A stretch of 64,000 nt of DNA from CAYOSU01 sp964406735 (GTDB taxonomy: Bacteria; Bacillota; Clostridia; Christensenellales; CAMQZB01): positions 33,822-97,821 of the forward strand of contig CAYOSU010000006.1 of NCBI GenBank assembly GCA_964406735.1, written 5' to 3'. This document shows positions 25,169-34,278 of this stretch, piece after piece. How positions within the stretch are numbered: the stretch's first letter is position 1; each line of letters begins with the position of its first letter. Made by a program: the position numbers and the translations under genes. The notes under the pieces are model-generated. The model was not told where the DNA came from, made no database searches, and worked only from the letters and a program-made list of their open reading frames with translations.

Positions 25169-26335
25169 TTAGAACGCCAAACGCAGGATATTTTCTACGT
25201 CGTTTTTGTTGAGTCTCATAAAGCCCCCGATCGTGTCGAGCTTATACATAGCGTTGTCCGCAATACGCGAAACGTCGCTTTCGATAAAGCCTATTTCGCC
25301 AAGCCTCGTCTTCATTCCGAGGCTCTTATAGAACTCTTCGAGTGCGGTTATGAACTCGTAAGTCAACTGATCGTCGCTCTTTTCGCCTTTCTCGATGCCG
25401 AATACCTCAGTTGCAAGGAGCGCAAACGCAGATGGATTGGTCTCGTAAACGTATTTCATCCAAGCAGGGAACACTATCGCAAGACCCTCACCGTGCGCAA
25501 CGTCGTTAATTGCAGAGAGTGCGTGCTCTATTTTGTGGCTTGCCCAATCGCCTCGTCTTCCGACGGAAAGCGATCCGTTATGCGCAAGCGTGCCCGTATA
25601 CATGATCTCCGCCCTTGCGTTGTAGTCCTTGGGGTTTTTGTACGCAATAGGTGCGTTCTTGACAAGTGTTTTCATTCCTGCGATCAAAAGGTTGGTCGTT
25701 AAATCGTTGTTTTGGTCGGGCGTAAAATACCTTTCGAAAAGGTGTGCCAATATGTCTACGCAACCGCACGCCGTCTGATATTTTGAAAGCGTGAAAGTCC
25801 TCTCGGGGTTCATAAACGCAAACTTAGGAACCATGCAGGGTGCGTTCAAGCCTCTCTTGACTCCTATTTCCTCGTTCGTGATGACGGAGCTGTCAGAGCC
25901 CTCGCTTCCCGATGCGGCATTCGTTAAAACTACGCCTACGGGAATCGCCCTATGAGGCACGATGCCGTTTTCGTAATACGTCCAGATGTCACCGTCGTTG
26001 ACTACACCTACTGCGATAGCCTTCGCAGTGTCGATAACAGAGCCGCCGCCTACTGCCAAAATAAGCTCAACTTTGTTGCGCTTTGCGATCTCTATACCCT
26101 TTCTGACAAGCGAAAGTCGAGGATTCGGTTGTACGCCGCCAAGCTCGCAGACTGCCTTGTTTGCCTCACGGAGCTGCATTGCTATGGTCTCGTAAAGACC
26201 GCTCTTTTTTATCGTAGGGCCGCCGTAGACGTACATTACTCTGTCGCCGTATTTTCTAAGCTCGAACAACAGCTCGTTCTCGCAATTCTTGCCGAACATT
26301 ATCTTCGTGCGATTTTCATACTCGAAATTCCTCAT
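25169..26335 (-). CDS. Iron-containing alcohol dehydrogenase (butanol dehydrogenase type)
   Basis: 388 residues. NAD(P) binding is shown by ILAVGGGSVIDTAKAIA. The metal ligands are intact: Asp and His in CVDILAHLFERYF, then His in ASHKIEHALS and His in DVAHGEGLAIVFPAW. It is closest in pattern to the NADH-dependent butanol dehydrogenase/YqhD branch and probably reduces aldehydes to alcohols during fermentation in the cytoplasm. It starts with AGGAGGAACCT-type sequence upstream and lies 11 bases after the phospholipase-C-like gene, so they share a transcript. Confidence 0.88.
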   Translation of the reverse strand: MRNFEYENRTKIMFGKNCENELLFELRKYGDRVMYVYGGPTIKKSGLYETIAMQLREANKAVCELGGVQPNPRLSLVRKGIEIAKRNKVELILAVGGGSVIDTAKAIAVGVVNDGDIWTYYENGIVPHRAIPVGVVLTNAASGSEGSDSSVITNEEIGVKRGLNAPCMVPKFAFMNPERTFTLSKYQTACGCVDILAHLFERYFTPDQNNDLTTNLLIAGMKTLVKNAPIAYKNPKDYNARAEIMYTGTLAHNGSLSVGRRGDWASHKIEHALSAINDVAHGEGLAIVFPAWMKYVYETNPSAFALLATEVFGIEKGEKSDDQLTYEFITALEEFYKSLGMKTRLGEIGFIESDVSRIADNAMYKLDTIGGFMRLNKNDVENILRLAF

Positions 26336-26346
26336 AGGTTCCTCCT

Positions 26347-27168
26347 TTATTGCAGTCCGTATTCAAAGGTGCGAACGTCCGTAAAGACCGTTTCGCCGCC
26401 CTTGATCTCATTATATTTTGCTTCAAATTCGCTTACCGCATTCTCGCATATCTCGGGAACGGAAAGCGTTACTTCTCCGTCGGGACGAGTCCAAGGCTTT
26501 TTGTCAAGATTGAGGATCTCCTCATACTCACCGAACTTGAAATGTCCCGTAAGCCTTTTCTCTTCGCCGTCGAATTTTTTCAGAACGTTTACGAGCGTCG
26601 GGTTAGCTTTCGAGAACACTTTATTGAAGACGACCATATTGTTCATACATTTTTTGATATACCCCTTCGACAGATTGAGTATATCAACTCTCTCCGACCA
26701 GAAATTTACTATCTCTTCGCAAAGTGCGTTGCTCACCTTATATGCGCTCTTGACGTCAAACCCGTTGATACTCGACGAAAAGGTGCGCTTATACATCTCT
26801 ACGTCTATCCTCTTTTCTATCTCGGCGTGCGACATCGTATTGCCTTTTTCCCTTTCAAGAAATCCGACGTACGGGTGTATATTCGCATCGCCGTAATAGT
26901 GTAGCAATACACCGAAGAAATATCCTCTGTAATAGTCGTTACGCTCGAAGATTCGCTCGATCTCCTTAGAAAACAGCTCGTCCTGCGTTTTCTTGTGCAG
27001 CTTGCCGCCGACGACGTAGCCGTCGCTACCGCTTTTTATCGGCGTATAATAAAAGAAGATGTCCGGACCTTGAACTCCGAAGTAAAATCCCTCGGTGAAG
27101 TTCTTTGAAAAGCCCTTACCCTCCAAAAACTTGTGCGCCGTTATATAGTGCGTAGTAAAATCCGCCAT
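26347..27168 (-). CDS. Zinc-dependent phospholipase C-like protein
   Basis: 273 residues. The spacing of histidines and acids, FTTHYITAHKFLEG, GVQGPDIFFYY and GVLLHYYGDANIHPYVGF, matches the zinc-dependent phospholipase C family (bacterial PLC/S1-P1 nuclease fold) seen in many Clostridia as a cytoplasmic protein without a signal peptide. No export signal is visible here either, so toxin-like activity is not implied. The function is unknown. It precedes the alcohol dehydrogenase gene by 11 bases. Confidence 0.75.
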   Translation of the reverse strand: MADFTTHYITAHKFLEGKGFSKNFTEGFYFGVQGPDIFFYYTPIKSGSDGYVVGGKLHKKTQDELFSKEIERIFERNDYYRGYFFGVLLHYYGDANIHPYVGFLEREKGNTMSHAEIEKRIDVEMYKRTFSSSINGFDVKSAYKVSNALCEEIVNFWSERVDILNLSKGYIKKCMNNMVVFNKVFSKANPTLVNVLKKFDGEEKRLTGHFKFGEYEEILNLDKKPWTRPDGEVTLSVPEICENAVSEFEAKYNEIKGGETVFTDVRTFEYGLQ

Positions 27169-27346
27169 GCGTTTTCTCCGTTAATTTAATAAGCCCTGCG
27201 TTTTGCGCCAGAAACTTTCGTCGCATCGCCGCAAAAACAGCTCGGCTTTATCCTATTCTATTTTAACATAAACGGCGAAAAAGTCAAATACTATTTATAA
27301 TTCTTTGGCATTGCACCACTCCTTTTGGCTATTTACGCCAAAATTC

Positions 27347-27374
27347 TTGACTTTTTGCGTCGCTATGTTAAAAT
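27347..27374 (+). promoter_or_regulatory. Promoter of the CmpB-like gene and ung
   Basis: TTGACT (27347-27352), 16-bp spacer, extended -10 TGTTAAAAT (27366-27374). The ribosome site GGAGGT follows. Confidence 0.65.
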
Positions 27375-27392
27375 ATTTGCGGAGGTACTTTT

Positions 27393-28184
27393 ATGGAAGT
27401 ATTTGTAGCGATTTTGATATTATTCTCTATCGGCGCAATGATAGGTTGGGTGATAGAGGTTTTCTGGAGAAGATTTTTCTCCAACCCAAAGGTGTGGAAA
27501 AACCCCGGCTTTTTACACGGCCCATGGCTTCCGCTTTACGGCTTCGGCACGGTTTTGTTATACGCAATATCGTCGCTTGAAGTAAACTTGGTCGTTAAGA
27601 TCATCCTTTTCTGCGTCGTAATGACTCTCATTGAGTATATCGCTGGCATAATCTTCATCAATGGCATGAAGATCAAGCTTTGGGATTACAGCAAGTGCTG
27701 GGGCAATATTCAGGGAATAATCTGTCCGCTCTACTCCTTCCTGTGGACGGTTTTGGGCATCTTGTTCTACTTTTTAGTATTCCCGACCCTCGACGGCGTG
27801 GTCCATTACATTCTCGACCACTATTACACCTACCTATTGATAGGCTTGTTTTACGGCGTATTCTTCTGCGACTTCTTCGCAACCATCGACTTCGCAACAA
27901 AGCTTGCAAAGTTCAAAAAAGAGGTCATCGACACCAAATTGGACGCTATCGAGGCAAGAAAAGAGGCCATCTCGTTTGAAGAGCTCAAGGTATCCGTCAG
28001 AAACAAGATGCACGAAAAAGGCAGACGTTATAACTTCTTCATTCCGTTCAACGACGACTTCTCTCTTTCAGAAAGTATCCGTGAGCAGTTTGAAAAGCTG
28101 AAAGACAAAATAGAAGACACGTTCGACGACATCGTATCGCCCGACAGCGAGGATGACAAAAAGGAAGAAACAACTAATGGTTAA
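27393..28184 (+). CDS. Putative ABC-transporter permease, CmpB family (PF06541 type)
   Basis: 263 residues. Five or six membrane segments in the first 170 residues contain the family signature NPGFLHGPWLPLYGFGTVLL, and GWVIEVFWRRFFSNPKVWKN at the N-terminus is also typical. A cytoplasmic, charged, partly coiled C-terminal domain follows. Despite the family name no ATPase is linked and a transport role is unproven. It is the first gene of a two-gene operon; ung starts inside its last codons. Confidence 0.8.
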   Translation: MEVFVAILILFSIGAMIGWVIEVFWRRFFSNPKVWKNPGFLHGPWLPLYGFGTVLLYAISSLEVNLVVKIILFCVVMTLIEYIAGIIFINGMKIKLWDYSKCWGNIQGIICPLYSFLWTVLGILFYFLVFPTLDGVVHYILDHYYTYLLIGLFYGVFFCDFFATIDFATKLAKFKKEVIDTKLDAIEARKEAISFEELKVSVRNKMHEKGRRYNFFIPFNDDFSLSESIREQFEKLKDKIEDTFDDIVSPDSEDDKKEETTNG

Positions 28185-28839
28185 CATCGGCAACGACTGG
28201 GACGAAATATTATACGACGAGTTCAGAAGCGAAAACTATCTGAAAATTCGCGAGTTCCTCAAAACGGAATACTTTTCACGCACGATCTATCCACCTATGG
28301 ATAAGATATTCACTGCGTTCAAGCTAACGCCATACAAGGACGTAAAAGCAGTCATCGTCGGACAAGACCCTTATCACGAATACGGTCAGGCGCAAGGCTT
28401 TTGCTTTTCCGTTGCTGACGGCGTAAAAATCCCGCCGTCGCTCGTTAACATCTTCAAGGAGCTTCACGACGACCTTGGCGTCGATATCCCGAAAAGCGGC
28501 GACCTCACAAAGTGGGCAAAAGAGGGAGTCTTCCTGCTCAATACCGTGCTTACGGTAAGAGAGGGTCAAGCCAACTCGCACAAGACCTGTGGCTGGGAGC
28601 AATTTACCGACAACGTAATTAAAAAGCTCAACGAAAAGGAGACTCCTATCGTATTCTTCCTTTGGGGCGGCAACGCAAGGAGCAAAAAACGCTTTATAGA
28701 CACCTCGAAGCACTACGTTATAGAATCTGCGCATCCAAGTCCGCTTTCGGCGTATAACGGCTTTTTCGGCAGTCGCCCCTTCTCAAAATGCAATAACTTT
28801 TTGAAAGAAAGAGCGATAGACTTCGATTTGACCAAATAA
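28177..28839 (+). CDS. ung: Uracil-DNA glycosylase, family 1
   Basis: 220 residues from the ATG at 28177 (AAGGAAG upstream); an in-frame ATG 24 bases earlier lies within the preceding gene and lacks a ribosome site. The catalytic water-activating motif is VIVGQDPYHEYGQAQGFCFSV, and the second motif HPSPLSAYNGFFGSRPF provides the His and the minor-groove loop. It removes uracil from DNA in the first step of base excision repair. It overlaps the upstream gene by 8 bases. Confidence 0.95.
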   Translation: MVNIGNDWDEILYDEFRSENYLKIREFLKTEYFSRTIYPPMDKIFTAFKLTPYKDVKAVIVGQDPYHEYGQAQGFCFSVADGVKIPPSLVNIFKELHDDLGVDIPKSGDLTKWAKEGVFLLNTVLTVREGQANSHKTCGWEQFTDNVIKKLNEKETPIVFFLWGGNARSKKRFIDTSKHYVIESAHPSPLSAYNGFFGSRPFSKCNNFLKERAIDFDLTK

Positions 28840-28842
28840 CAG

Positions 28843-28871
28843 TTGAATTTCAAGCCGAAATGTTGTAAAAT
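28843..28871 (+). promoter_or_regulatory. pduL promoter
   Basis: TTGAAT (28843-28848), 17-bp spacer, TAAAAT (28866-28871), just after the ung stop. A small CCTCG/CGAGG hairpin lies in the leader. Confidence 0.6.
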
Positions 28872-28936
28872 AGTCATAGAAAAAGCCTCGGTTTTTTCGA
28901 GGTCAAACATAGAAATTATAAAGGAGATAATATAAA

Positions 28937-29509
28937 ATGAAAGTATTGATCGAAACATCTGCACGTCACGCACACGTTACTCAAGAGACCCTCGAAGTAT
29001 TGTTCGGCAAGGGCGCAACTCTTACCAAGAAAAAAGACCTCTCTCAGCCCGGACAGTTTGCTTCCGAACAAAAGATAACCGTCGTAGGTCCCAAGCGTGA
29101 GCTTGCAGGAGTATCCATCCTCGGACCGTGCAGAAACGCAGATCAGGTAGAGCTTTCCGCTACCGACGCAAGAAATATCGGCGTTCAGGGCGTTATCAGA
29201 GAATCGGGCGACATCGCAGGAACTCCCGGCTGCAAGCTCGTTGGTCCTTGCGGCGAAGTTGAAATAGCTGAGGGCGTTATCGTCGCAAAAAGACATCTCC
29301 ATACCACCCCCGAAGACGCAGCAACTCTCGGCGTTTCCGATAAGGAAATAATTAAGATCGCTTGCGGCGGAGAGGGCAGAAAAGTCATTTTCGACGATGT
29401 CGTAGTAAGAGTTTCTCCCAAGTTCGCAACTGCCGTTCATCTCGATACCGACGAGTCTAACGCTGCTGCTTGCCCCATGGTCAACTGCTTCGGCGAGATC
29501 GTAAAATAA
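28937..29509 (+). CDS. pduL: Phosphate acyltransferase, PduL family
   Basis: 190 residues, the usual length without a microcompartment-targeting N-terminal extension. Two similar halves carry metal-binding histidine motifs, ETSARHAHVTQETL and VAKRHLHTTPEDAATLG, as in PduL. The enzyme interconverts acyl-CoA and acyl-phosphate; without shell-protein genes nearby it probably serves as the phosphotransacetylase for acetate and ATP formation. It starts behind AAAGGAG and has its own promoter and terminator. Strong codon bias suggests high expression. Confidence 0.9.
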   Translation: MKVLIETSARHAHVTQETLEVLFGKGATLTKKKDLSQPGQFASEQKITVVGPKRELAGVSILGPCRNADQVELSATDARNIGVQGVIRESGDIAGTPGCKLVGPCGEVEIAEGVIVAKRHLHTTPEDAATLGVSDKEIIKIACGGEGRKVIFDDVVVRVSPKFATAVHLDTDESNAAACPMVNCFGEIVK

Positions 29510-29527
29510 TCGTTTTTGATATTCATC

Positions 29528-29556
29528 GGACTGCATTTTTATGCAGTCCTTTTTTA
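29528..29556 (+). terminator. Terminator after pduL
   Basis: Perfect 9-bp stem GGACTGCAT/ATGCAGTCC followed by TTTTTTATTTG. Confidence 0.9.
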
Positions 29557-29878
29557 TTTGAAAACCCTTTGTTTACTCTGACAACAGACTTTATTCATTC
29601 TTTTCTGTTTATCGATTTCTAATTTGTCTTCTCTTTTCGTTATTGACTACTTTACCTCTCCCGCTTTCAGCTCTTTTTGAACATGGCTCAAAAAAATCCC
29701 GTCATCCGCTTTTCATTTGACGGCTTTTTGCAAATTTATAAAATTCACTCTATTTTTATTCATTATTTTTGATGATTTTTTCTTTTGCACTATTGACATA
29801 GCCTGCTTTGAGTATTAAAATTTTATTAGAGGCAAAACCATTTTTCTTTTGCAAATCTATATAATATAAGGAGAAAAT
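29557..29878. other. Gap upstream of the membrane hydrolase gene
   Basis: About 320 AT-rich bases without a supportable gene. TATAAT (29860-29865) and AAGGAG are close to the next start, but I find no good -35. Confidence 0.55.
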
Positions 29879-31891
29879 ATGAGTAAAGAAAACAGACGAT
29901 CGGCGATAGTGATTGCGATACTTCTCGTGGTGATATTCACCTGCATGATATTCGCAAATCTTATCCAGACCGATTTCGGCAATGTCGAGGTAACGACCTC
30001 GTCGTTCGAGTACAACGGCGGCGAGCTTTATTACAAGCTCTACAAGCCCGAAAGCGTCAGCGAAAGCAACCCTGCTCCTGCGGTATTGCTCCTCCACGGT
30101 TATCAGAACGATAAGGAGACCAACGCCGCTTACGCAGTCGAGCTTGCAAGAAGAGGCTATGTAGTTCTCTCGCTCGACGAGTACGGACACGGCAGCACTA
30201 CGCTTTCGATGATAAACCGAGGCTACGTCAACCACAAAGTTACCGTTCTTTTCGGTGAAGACAGCGAAGAAGCAGGCACTTACGTTTCAATCGGCGGTGC
30301 AACTCGTTACAAAGTAATGATGAACTTCTCCAACCTCTCGTTCTTCAACGAGCGTTATTCCGCTGATTCTGACGGCAACAAGATAACGGATAGCTCCATG
30401 GGCGGCGTTGCGGCATACGCATACCTTGCCTCTATGGACTTCGTTGACGACACCAAGATGGCCGTTACAGGCCACTCGATGGGCACGTGGGCAACCTGGT
30501 CTACTGCAGCGGCATACTCAGGCGCAAAGAACGCTAAGGGCGAGGATATATCCCCTAAAGCGGTCGTTTTGCAATGCGGTGAAATATTCAGAAAGAGTGC
30601 GTACGACGCAGATAATATCAAATTCAACAATGTTCTCCTTTTGACCGCTAAGTACGACGAATTTAGCTATTTCAGAGACTACAAGAACACCGTAGGCGAC
30701 GAACAGCTTACCTCGGAAGCAAGGCTTGAGTTCCTCGGAACGAGCGGAAAAGCGGAGTGGAACAAGACCTACGGCAATTTCGGCGACGGTAGCGCAAGGC
30801 GCATGGAGCTTATCATAACCAACCACCGCCTTACGACGCACAACCACCACGGTATGCAGGCATCCCTCGATTGGTTTGATACCGCACTTTCTCATACGAG
30901 TGCAATCGACTCCGACAGCCAAGTATTTATGGTAAAGGAGTGGCTCGTTTTCGCGGCGACCCTTTGCGCTATATTCATGATGCTCCCCATAATGAACATT
31001 CTTTTGAGAATAAAGTTCTTTGCGGACATCAAACAGCCTCTCCCGACAGATCCTACTAAGGCAAAGAAGGGTGGTGCACTTTGGAAGGGCATAATCATCA
31101 CGATGCTCATTGCGTGCTTCACCTATCCGTTCATGACCCAGCTCGGTCACGGACTTTTGCCTCTCCCCGAGAATATATTCAGAATGACTATCGGCAACGG
31201 CTTCCTTTCCTGGTACTTGCTCCTCATCATTATCATGCTCGTAACGACGGCTATTTCCGTCCGTTCGTCTAAAAAGAACGTAAATCCGCTCAACTATTAC
31301 GACATGGCTTTGGCTCGTCCTGAGAACAAGGATAAGATAGACTTCGGCATGCTCGGAAAGTCTGCACTCGTAGTCCTTTGCATGGTCGGCACGATGTATA
31401 TCCTCGTTGCGATCTGCCAAGCGCTCTTCCAGCTCGACTTCAGATTTATCTGGCCGTTCTTCAAGACCTTCTCTTGGACTCGTCTCGGACAGTTCTGCGT
31501 ATACTTCCCGATATTCGCACTCTTCTTCTTGCTCAACAACTCGAAGATCTTTGCGATGATGAGGCAAGAAGGTGCAGAAGACCTCTCGTTCAAAGCAGGC
31601 TTCAAGTGCTGGTGGAAGAATGCTCTTATGATGGCAGGCGGTATCGTAATTATGGTCCTCATAGAGTATATCCCCTTCTTCCTGAATATCGGTCCGGGCG
31701 CAGACCTACTCTTCAGTTCGACATTCGGTGGTCCGTTCATGTCGCTTATGATAGTATTCGTTCCGCAGGTATTGGTATTCTCGATACTTTGTACCTACAT
31801 TTATAGGCGCACAAACAACGTCTATATCAGCGCATTGACAGTCTCTACCCTCGCTTGCTGGATAGTAACGGGCGGCTCGGCAATGCTGTAA
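29879..31891 (+). CDS. Alpha/beta hydrolase fused to a polytopic membrane domain
   Basis: 670 residues. An N-terminal membrane segment (about 10-27) leads into an alpha/beta hydrolase (about 45-340): PAVLLLHGYQNDKETNAAYA (oxyanion HG), LSLDEYGHGST, the nucleophile elbow AVTGHSMGTWATW, and a His-rich NHRLTTHNHHGM that can supply the catalytic His. The remaining 320 residues contain about eight membrane segments. The hydrolase should be extracytoplasmic. The substrate is unknown; an acyl ester or lipid is a guess. It is monocistronic with AAGGAG before the ATG and a strong terminator after it. Confidence 0.75.
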   Translation: MSKENRRSAIVIAILLVVIFTCMIFANLIQTDFGNVEVTTSSFEYNGGELYYKLYKPESVSESNPAPAVLLLHGYQNDKETNAAYAVELARRGYVVLSLDEYGHGSTTLSMINRGYVNHKVTVLFGEDSEEAGTYVSIGGATRYKVMMNFSNLSFFNERYSADSDGNKITDSSMGGVAAYAYLASMDFVDDTKMAVTGHSMGTWATWSTAAAYSGAKNAKGEDISPKAVVLQCGEIFRKSAYDADNIKFNNVLLLTAKYDEFSYFRDYKNTVGDEQLTSEARLEFLGTSGKAEWNKTYGNFGDGSARRMELIITNHRLTTHNHHGMQASLDWFDTALSHTSAIDSDSQVFMVKEWLVFAATLCAIFMMLPIMNILLRIKFFADIKQPLPTDPTKAKKGGALWKGIIITMLIACFTYPFMTQLGHGLLPLPENIFRMTIGNGFLSWYLLLIIIMLVTTAISVRSSKKNVNPLNYYDMALARPENKDKIDFGMLGKSALVVLCMVGTMYILVAICQALFQLDFRFIWPFFKTFSWTRLGQFCVYFPIFALFFLLNNSKIFAMMRQEGAEDLSFKAGFKCWWKNALMMAGGIVIMVLIEYIPFFLNIGPGADLLFSSTFGGPFMSLMIVFVPQVLVFSILCTYIYRRTNNVYISALTVSTLACWIVTGGSAML

Positions 31892-31920
31892 AATCAAACC
31901 GATCTCGGCTTAAAAACACC

Positions 31921-31952
31921 GTCCTCCGATTTTCATCGGAGGACTTTTTTTG
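31921..31952 (+). terminator. Terminator after the membrane hydrolase gene
   Basis: Perfect 10-bp stem GTCCTCCGAT/ATCGGAGGAC followed by TTTTTTTGTC. Confidence 0.9.
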
Positions 31953-32134
31953 TCTGTTTTGACGGAATTTTTCCTTTTGGCATAATTACCGATAGCGAGA
32001 TCTTCTGCGTCTCCGTCCTTGAAAAGGCTTCATCGTAAACATTTTGCCGTATTGTTAAAAGCTCTTTCATCCCGAACGCAAAGCCTTTATCTCTTTACGT
32101 CTACTTTGTGTCGCTTCCGCCTTATATTATTCTT

Positions 32135-32165
32135 GTATGCAAAAGGGACGCTTGATGCGTCCCTT
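32135..32165 (-). terminator. Terminator after the second GPH transporter gene
   Basis: Perfect 9-bp stem AAGGGACGC/GCGTCCCTT (32143-32165). On the minus strand the tail is TTGC, so it may be weak. The rest of the 31953-32204 gap shows nothing. Confidence 0.6.
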
Positions 32166-32204
32166 CGGTTAAAGATGAGATTTTTGGCATTGTTTTGAGG
32201 GGTT

Positions 32205-33587
32205 TTAGCCGTTTACCTCGTCGTTTGCGTGGTTGTAAGATGCTCTCTTGATTGCGAGATCGCTCGTCATCTGAGGGAGCTGATCCTCGAGCTTATAGAA
32301 TCTGATAGCGATGAAAGACATTGCGTAAAGCGCCATAGGAATGAAGCTTATGAGAAGTCTCAACATCGTGATAGCGGATTCGGGCTGAGTGTAAGCAACG
32401 CCCTCGGTGGAGCTTACGAAGCCGCCGATAGATAAGCACAAGCCCAAAAGACCCATGCCGAGTGCGGTGCCGATGTTTGCCATAAGGCCGGGAAGTGCTG
32501 ACATCGTTGCTTCCATTCTGGGTTTATCCTTCCACTCGTTGTAATCTGCGCACTGCAAAAGCAAGAGTCCTGAGAACATCGAATTCGGAACGGCTCCGAT
32601 ACCTGTAAATACGCCGCCGAGAATAAGAAGTGCAACGTTGTCATATGCAAACCAGTTGATAAGGTTACCGACAATACAAAGTGCAAAACCTATCGCAAGT
32701 GTCGTGGACAGCTTGATCTTTTTAAGAAGCGGTGGGAATATGAACATAACGGGAACCATAACTATCTGAAGGGCTCCGCCGATACTTGCAAGACCGATAT
32801 CGCCTACTACGTACTGATAATAATACGTAGAAACGCCGATGTTTCCGGCAACGTTGACCACCAACATCATCAATGCGATGGGATAAAGATTCTTGTTTAT
32901 CTTCAATACCTCGATAATTTCCTTGAACTTGATATGCTCCGTCTTTGCGTCTACGGAATACTTCTCCTTGATTACAAAGAATCTGATGAGCGAGATGATA
33001 GCCAAAGGAACGGCGAAAATAAGTACCATTCTTATCCATCCTTCTCTCGTTCCATCTTTAGCAAGAAGCTGAGGCATGATGATGTTTACTACGACTGCAC
33101 CGAGCATGGTGATAAGTCCCGAGTAGGAGTTGAGCTGAACGTACTTGTTGTTATTATTAAACGCTCTTACCATATAAGGACCTTGTGCAGCAGAGTAGAT
33201 CGAATAGAAGCCCGAGCTCATAAGTACGTAGAATACCATTATCCAGACGCACTTGCCGACCTTAGAAAAGCTTGGCGGGCAAAGGTAGATAAGCACAGTA
33301 AACACCCAAGTGAACGCTGCGCAGAAGTCGTAAGGTCTGCCTCTTCCCCATTTGGAGTTGGTGTTATCGACCAAATATCCGACTACGAAGTCGGTAAAGC
33401 AGTCGATGACCTTGCTTGCGACCATAAGACCTGCTATTAAGCCTGCTTCAAGACCTAATACCGAGGTCGAGAAGAGGTTAACTTGTCCTATGACCATCAT
33501 CTGTGCCGCAAGCGACAATCCTGGGAGCGCCCATGTGAGGATGATCCCAAAAGGAACTTTGTCTGGATTTTTAAGTTTCTTTCCCAT
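32205..33587 (-). CDS. GPH-family (MelB-like) transporter
   Basis: 460 residues, twelve hydrophobic segments. MGKKLKNPDKVPFG at the start and KVIDCFTDFVVGYLVDNTNSKWGRGRPY are GPH-type motifs; it is a distant paralogue of the transporter at 22214. It is the third gene of the hydrolase-tetR-transporter operon, so the solute may be the substrate or product of the hydrolase. The ATG follows AAGGAGAAAAAAAT. Confidence 0.82.
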   Translation of the reverse strand: MGKKLKNPDKVPFGIILTWALPGLSLAAQMMVIGQVNLFSTSVLGLEAGLIAGLMVASKVIDCFTDFVVGYLVDNTNSKWGRGRPYDFCAAFTWVFTVLIYLCPPSFSKVGKCVWIMVFYVLMSSGFYSIYSAAQGPYMVRAFNNNNKYVQLNSYSGLITMLGAVVVNIIMPQLLAKDGTREGWIRMVLIFAVPLAIISLIRFFVIKEKYSVDAKTEHIKFKEIIEVLKINKNLYPIALMMLVVNVAGNIGVSTYYYQYVVGDIGLASIGGALQIVMVPVMFIFPPLLKKIKLSTTLAIGFALCIVGNLINWFAYDNVALLILGGVFTGIGAVPNSMFSGLLLLQCADYNEWKDKPRMEATMSALPGLMANIGTALGMGLLGLCLSIGGFVSSTEGVAYTQPESAITMLRLLISFIPMALYAMSFIAIRFYKLEDQLPQMTSDLAIKRASYNHANDEVNG

Positions 33588-33668
33588 ATTTTTTTCTCCT
33601 TAATACAAATATTTCTCTATTACAAACGGCTTTTGCCGCTTGCTTTCTTTTTATATGCTAAAACTCTT

Positions 33669-34241
33669 TTAGCTGAACTTTACCGACATAATAAAGTCAA
33701 CGAGCTCGTCGAGCGTCTCTTTCTTACCGTACTTTATCCAATAAGTAAAGACGTTTATCAATGCGCCTGACCAAAAATACGCCGATATCGTCGGCACGGT
33801 TTCAAGTTCGTCGTGCGAAAGCTGTCTGTCGGCGAGCTTGTTGATATACTCCGTAAGCACGTTGCCCTGCCCTGTTTCAAGAATGTCCATAATAATGGCA
33901 AAATCGCCGTCCCTTTCGACCATAGCTCTCACTATTTCCCTGCAAAACGACCTATCATCACTGTTTGCGTTAGATATGTTTTGAATCGATTGCTTGGAAT
34001 ATACGTTAGCATTTCCGAGTATCTCCTCCATAACGTCTTCCTTGCCGTTGAAATTGCGATAAAAACCCGCTCTCGAAACGCCTGCCTTGTCGCAGATGTC
34101 GGTAACGGTTATTTTGTCGTAGTTTTTTACCGCCATCACCTTGACGAGAGCCGTACAAATGCACTCTCTCGTGAACTTTCTCGACTCTTCGTTCGATATT
34201 CCGATAACTTTATCAGAATTTTTATCGTAATATTTTGCCAT
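33669..34241 (-). CDS. TetR-family transcriptional regulator
   Basis: 190 residues. The N-terminal TetR helix-turn-helix is clear: ALVKVMAVKNYDKITVTDICDKAGVSRAGFYRNFNGKEDVMEE. The C-terminal ligand domain is of the TetR_C_7/YbjK-like type common in Clostridia (WSGALINVFTYWIKYG). It sits between the hydrolase (37 bases upstream) and the transporter (81 bases downstream) and presumably controls this operon. Confidence 0.85.
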   Translation of the reverse strand: MAKYYDKNSDKVIGISNEESRKFTRECICTALVKVMAVKNYDKITVTDICDKAGVSRAGFYRNFNGKEDVMEEILGNANVYSKQSIQNISNANSDDRSFCREIVRAMVERDGDFAIIMDILETGQGNVLTEYINKLADRQLSHDELETVPTISAYFWSGALINVFTYWIKYGKKETLDELVDFIMSVKFS

Positions 34242-34278
34242 AGCTTTTATCCTGCCGTTTTTAACGTTCCATTAAAAA

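Noticed and set aside
26347..27168. Secreted phospholipase C toxin
   Set aside because: No signal peptide; many Clostridia carry this intracellular relative.
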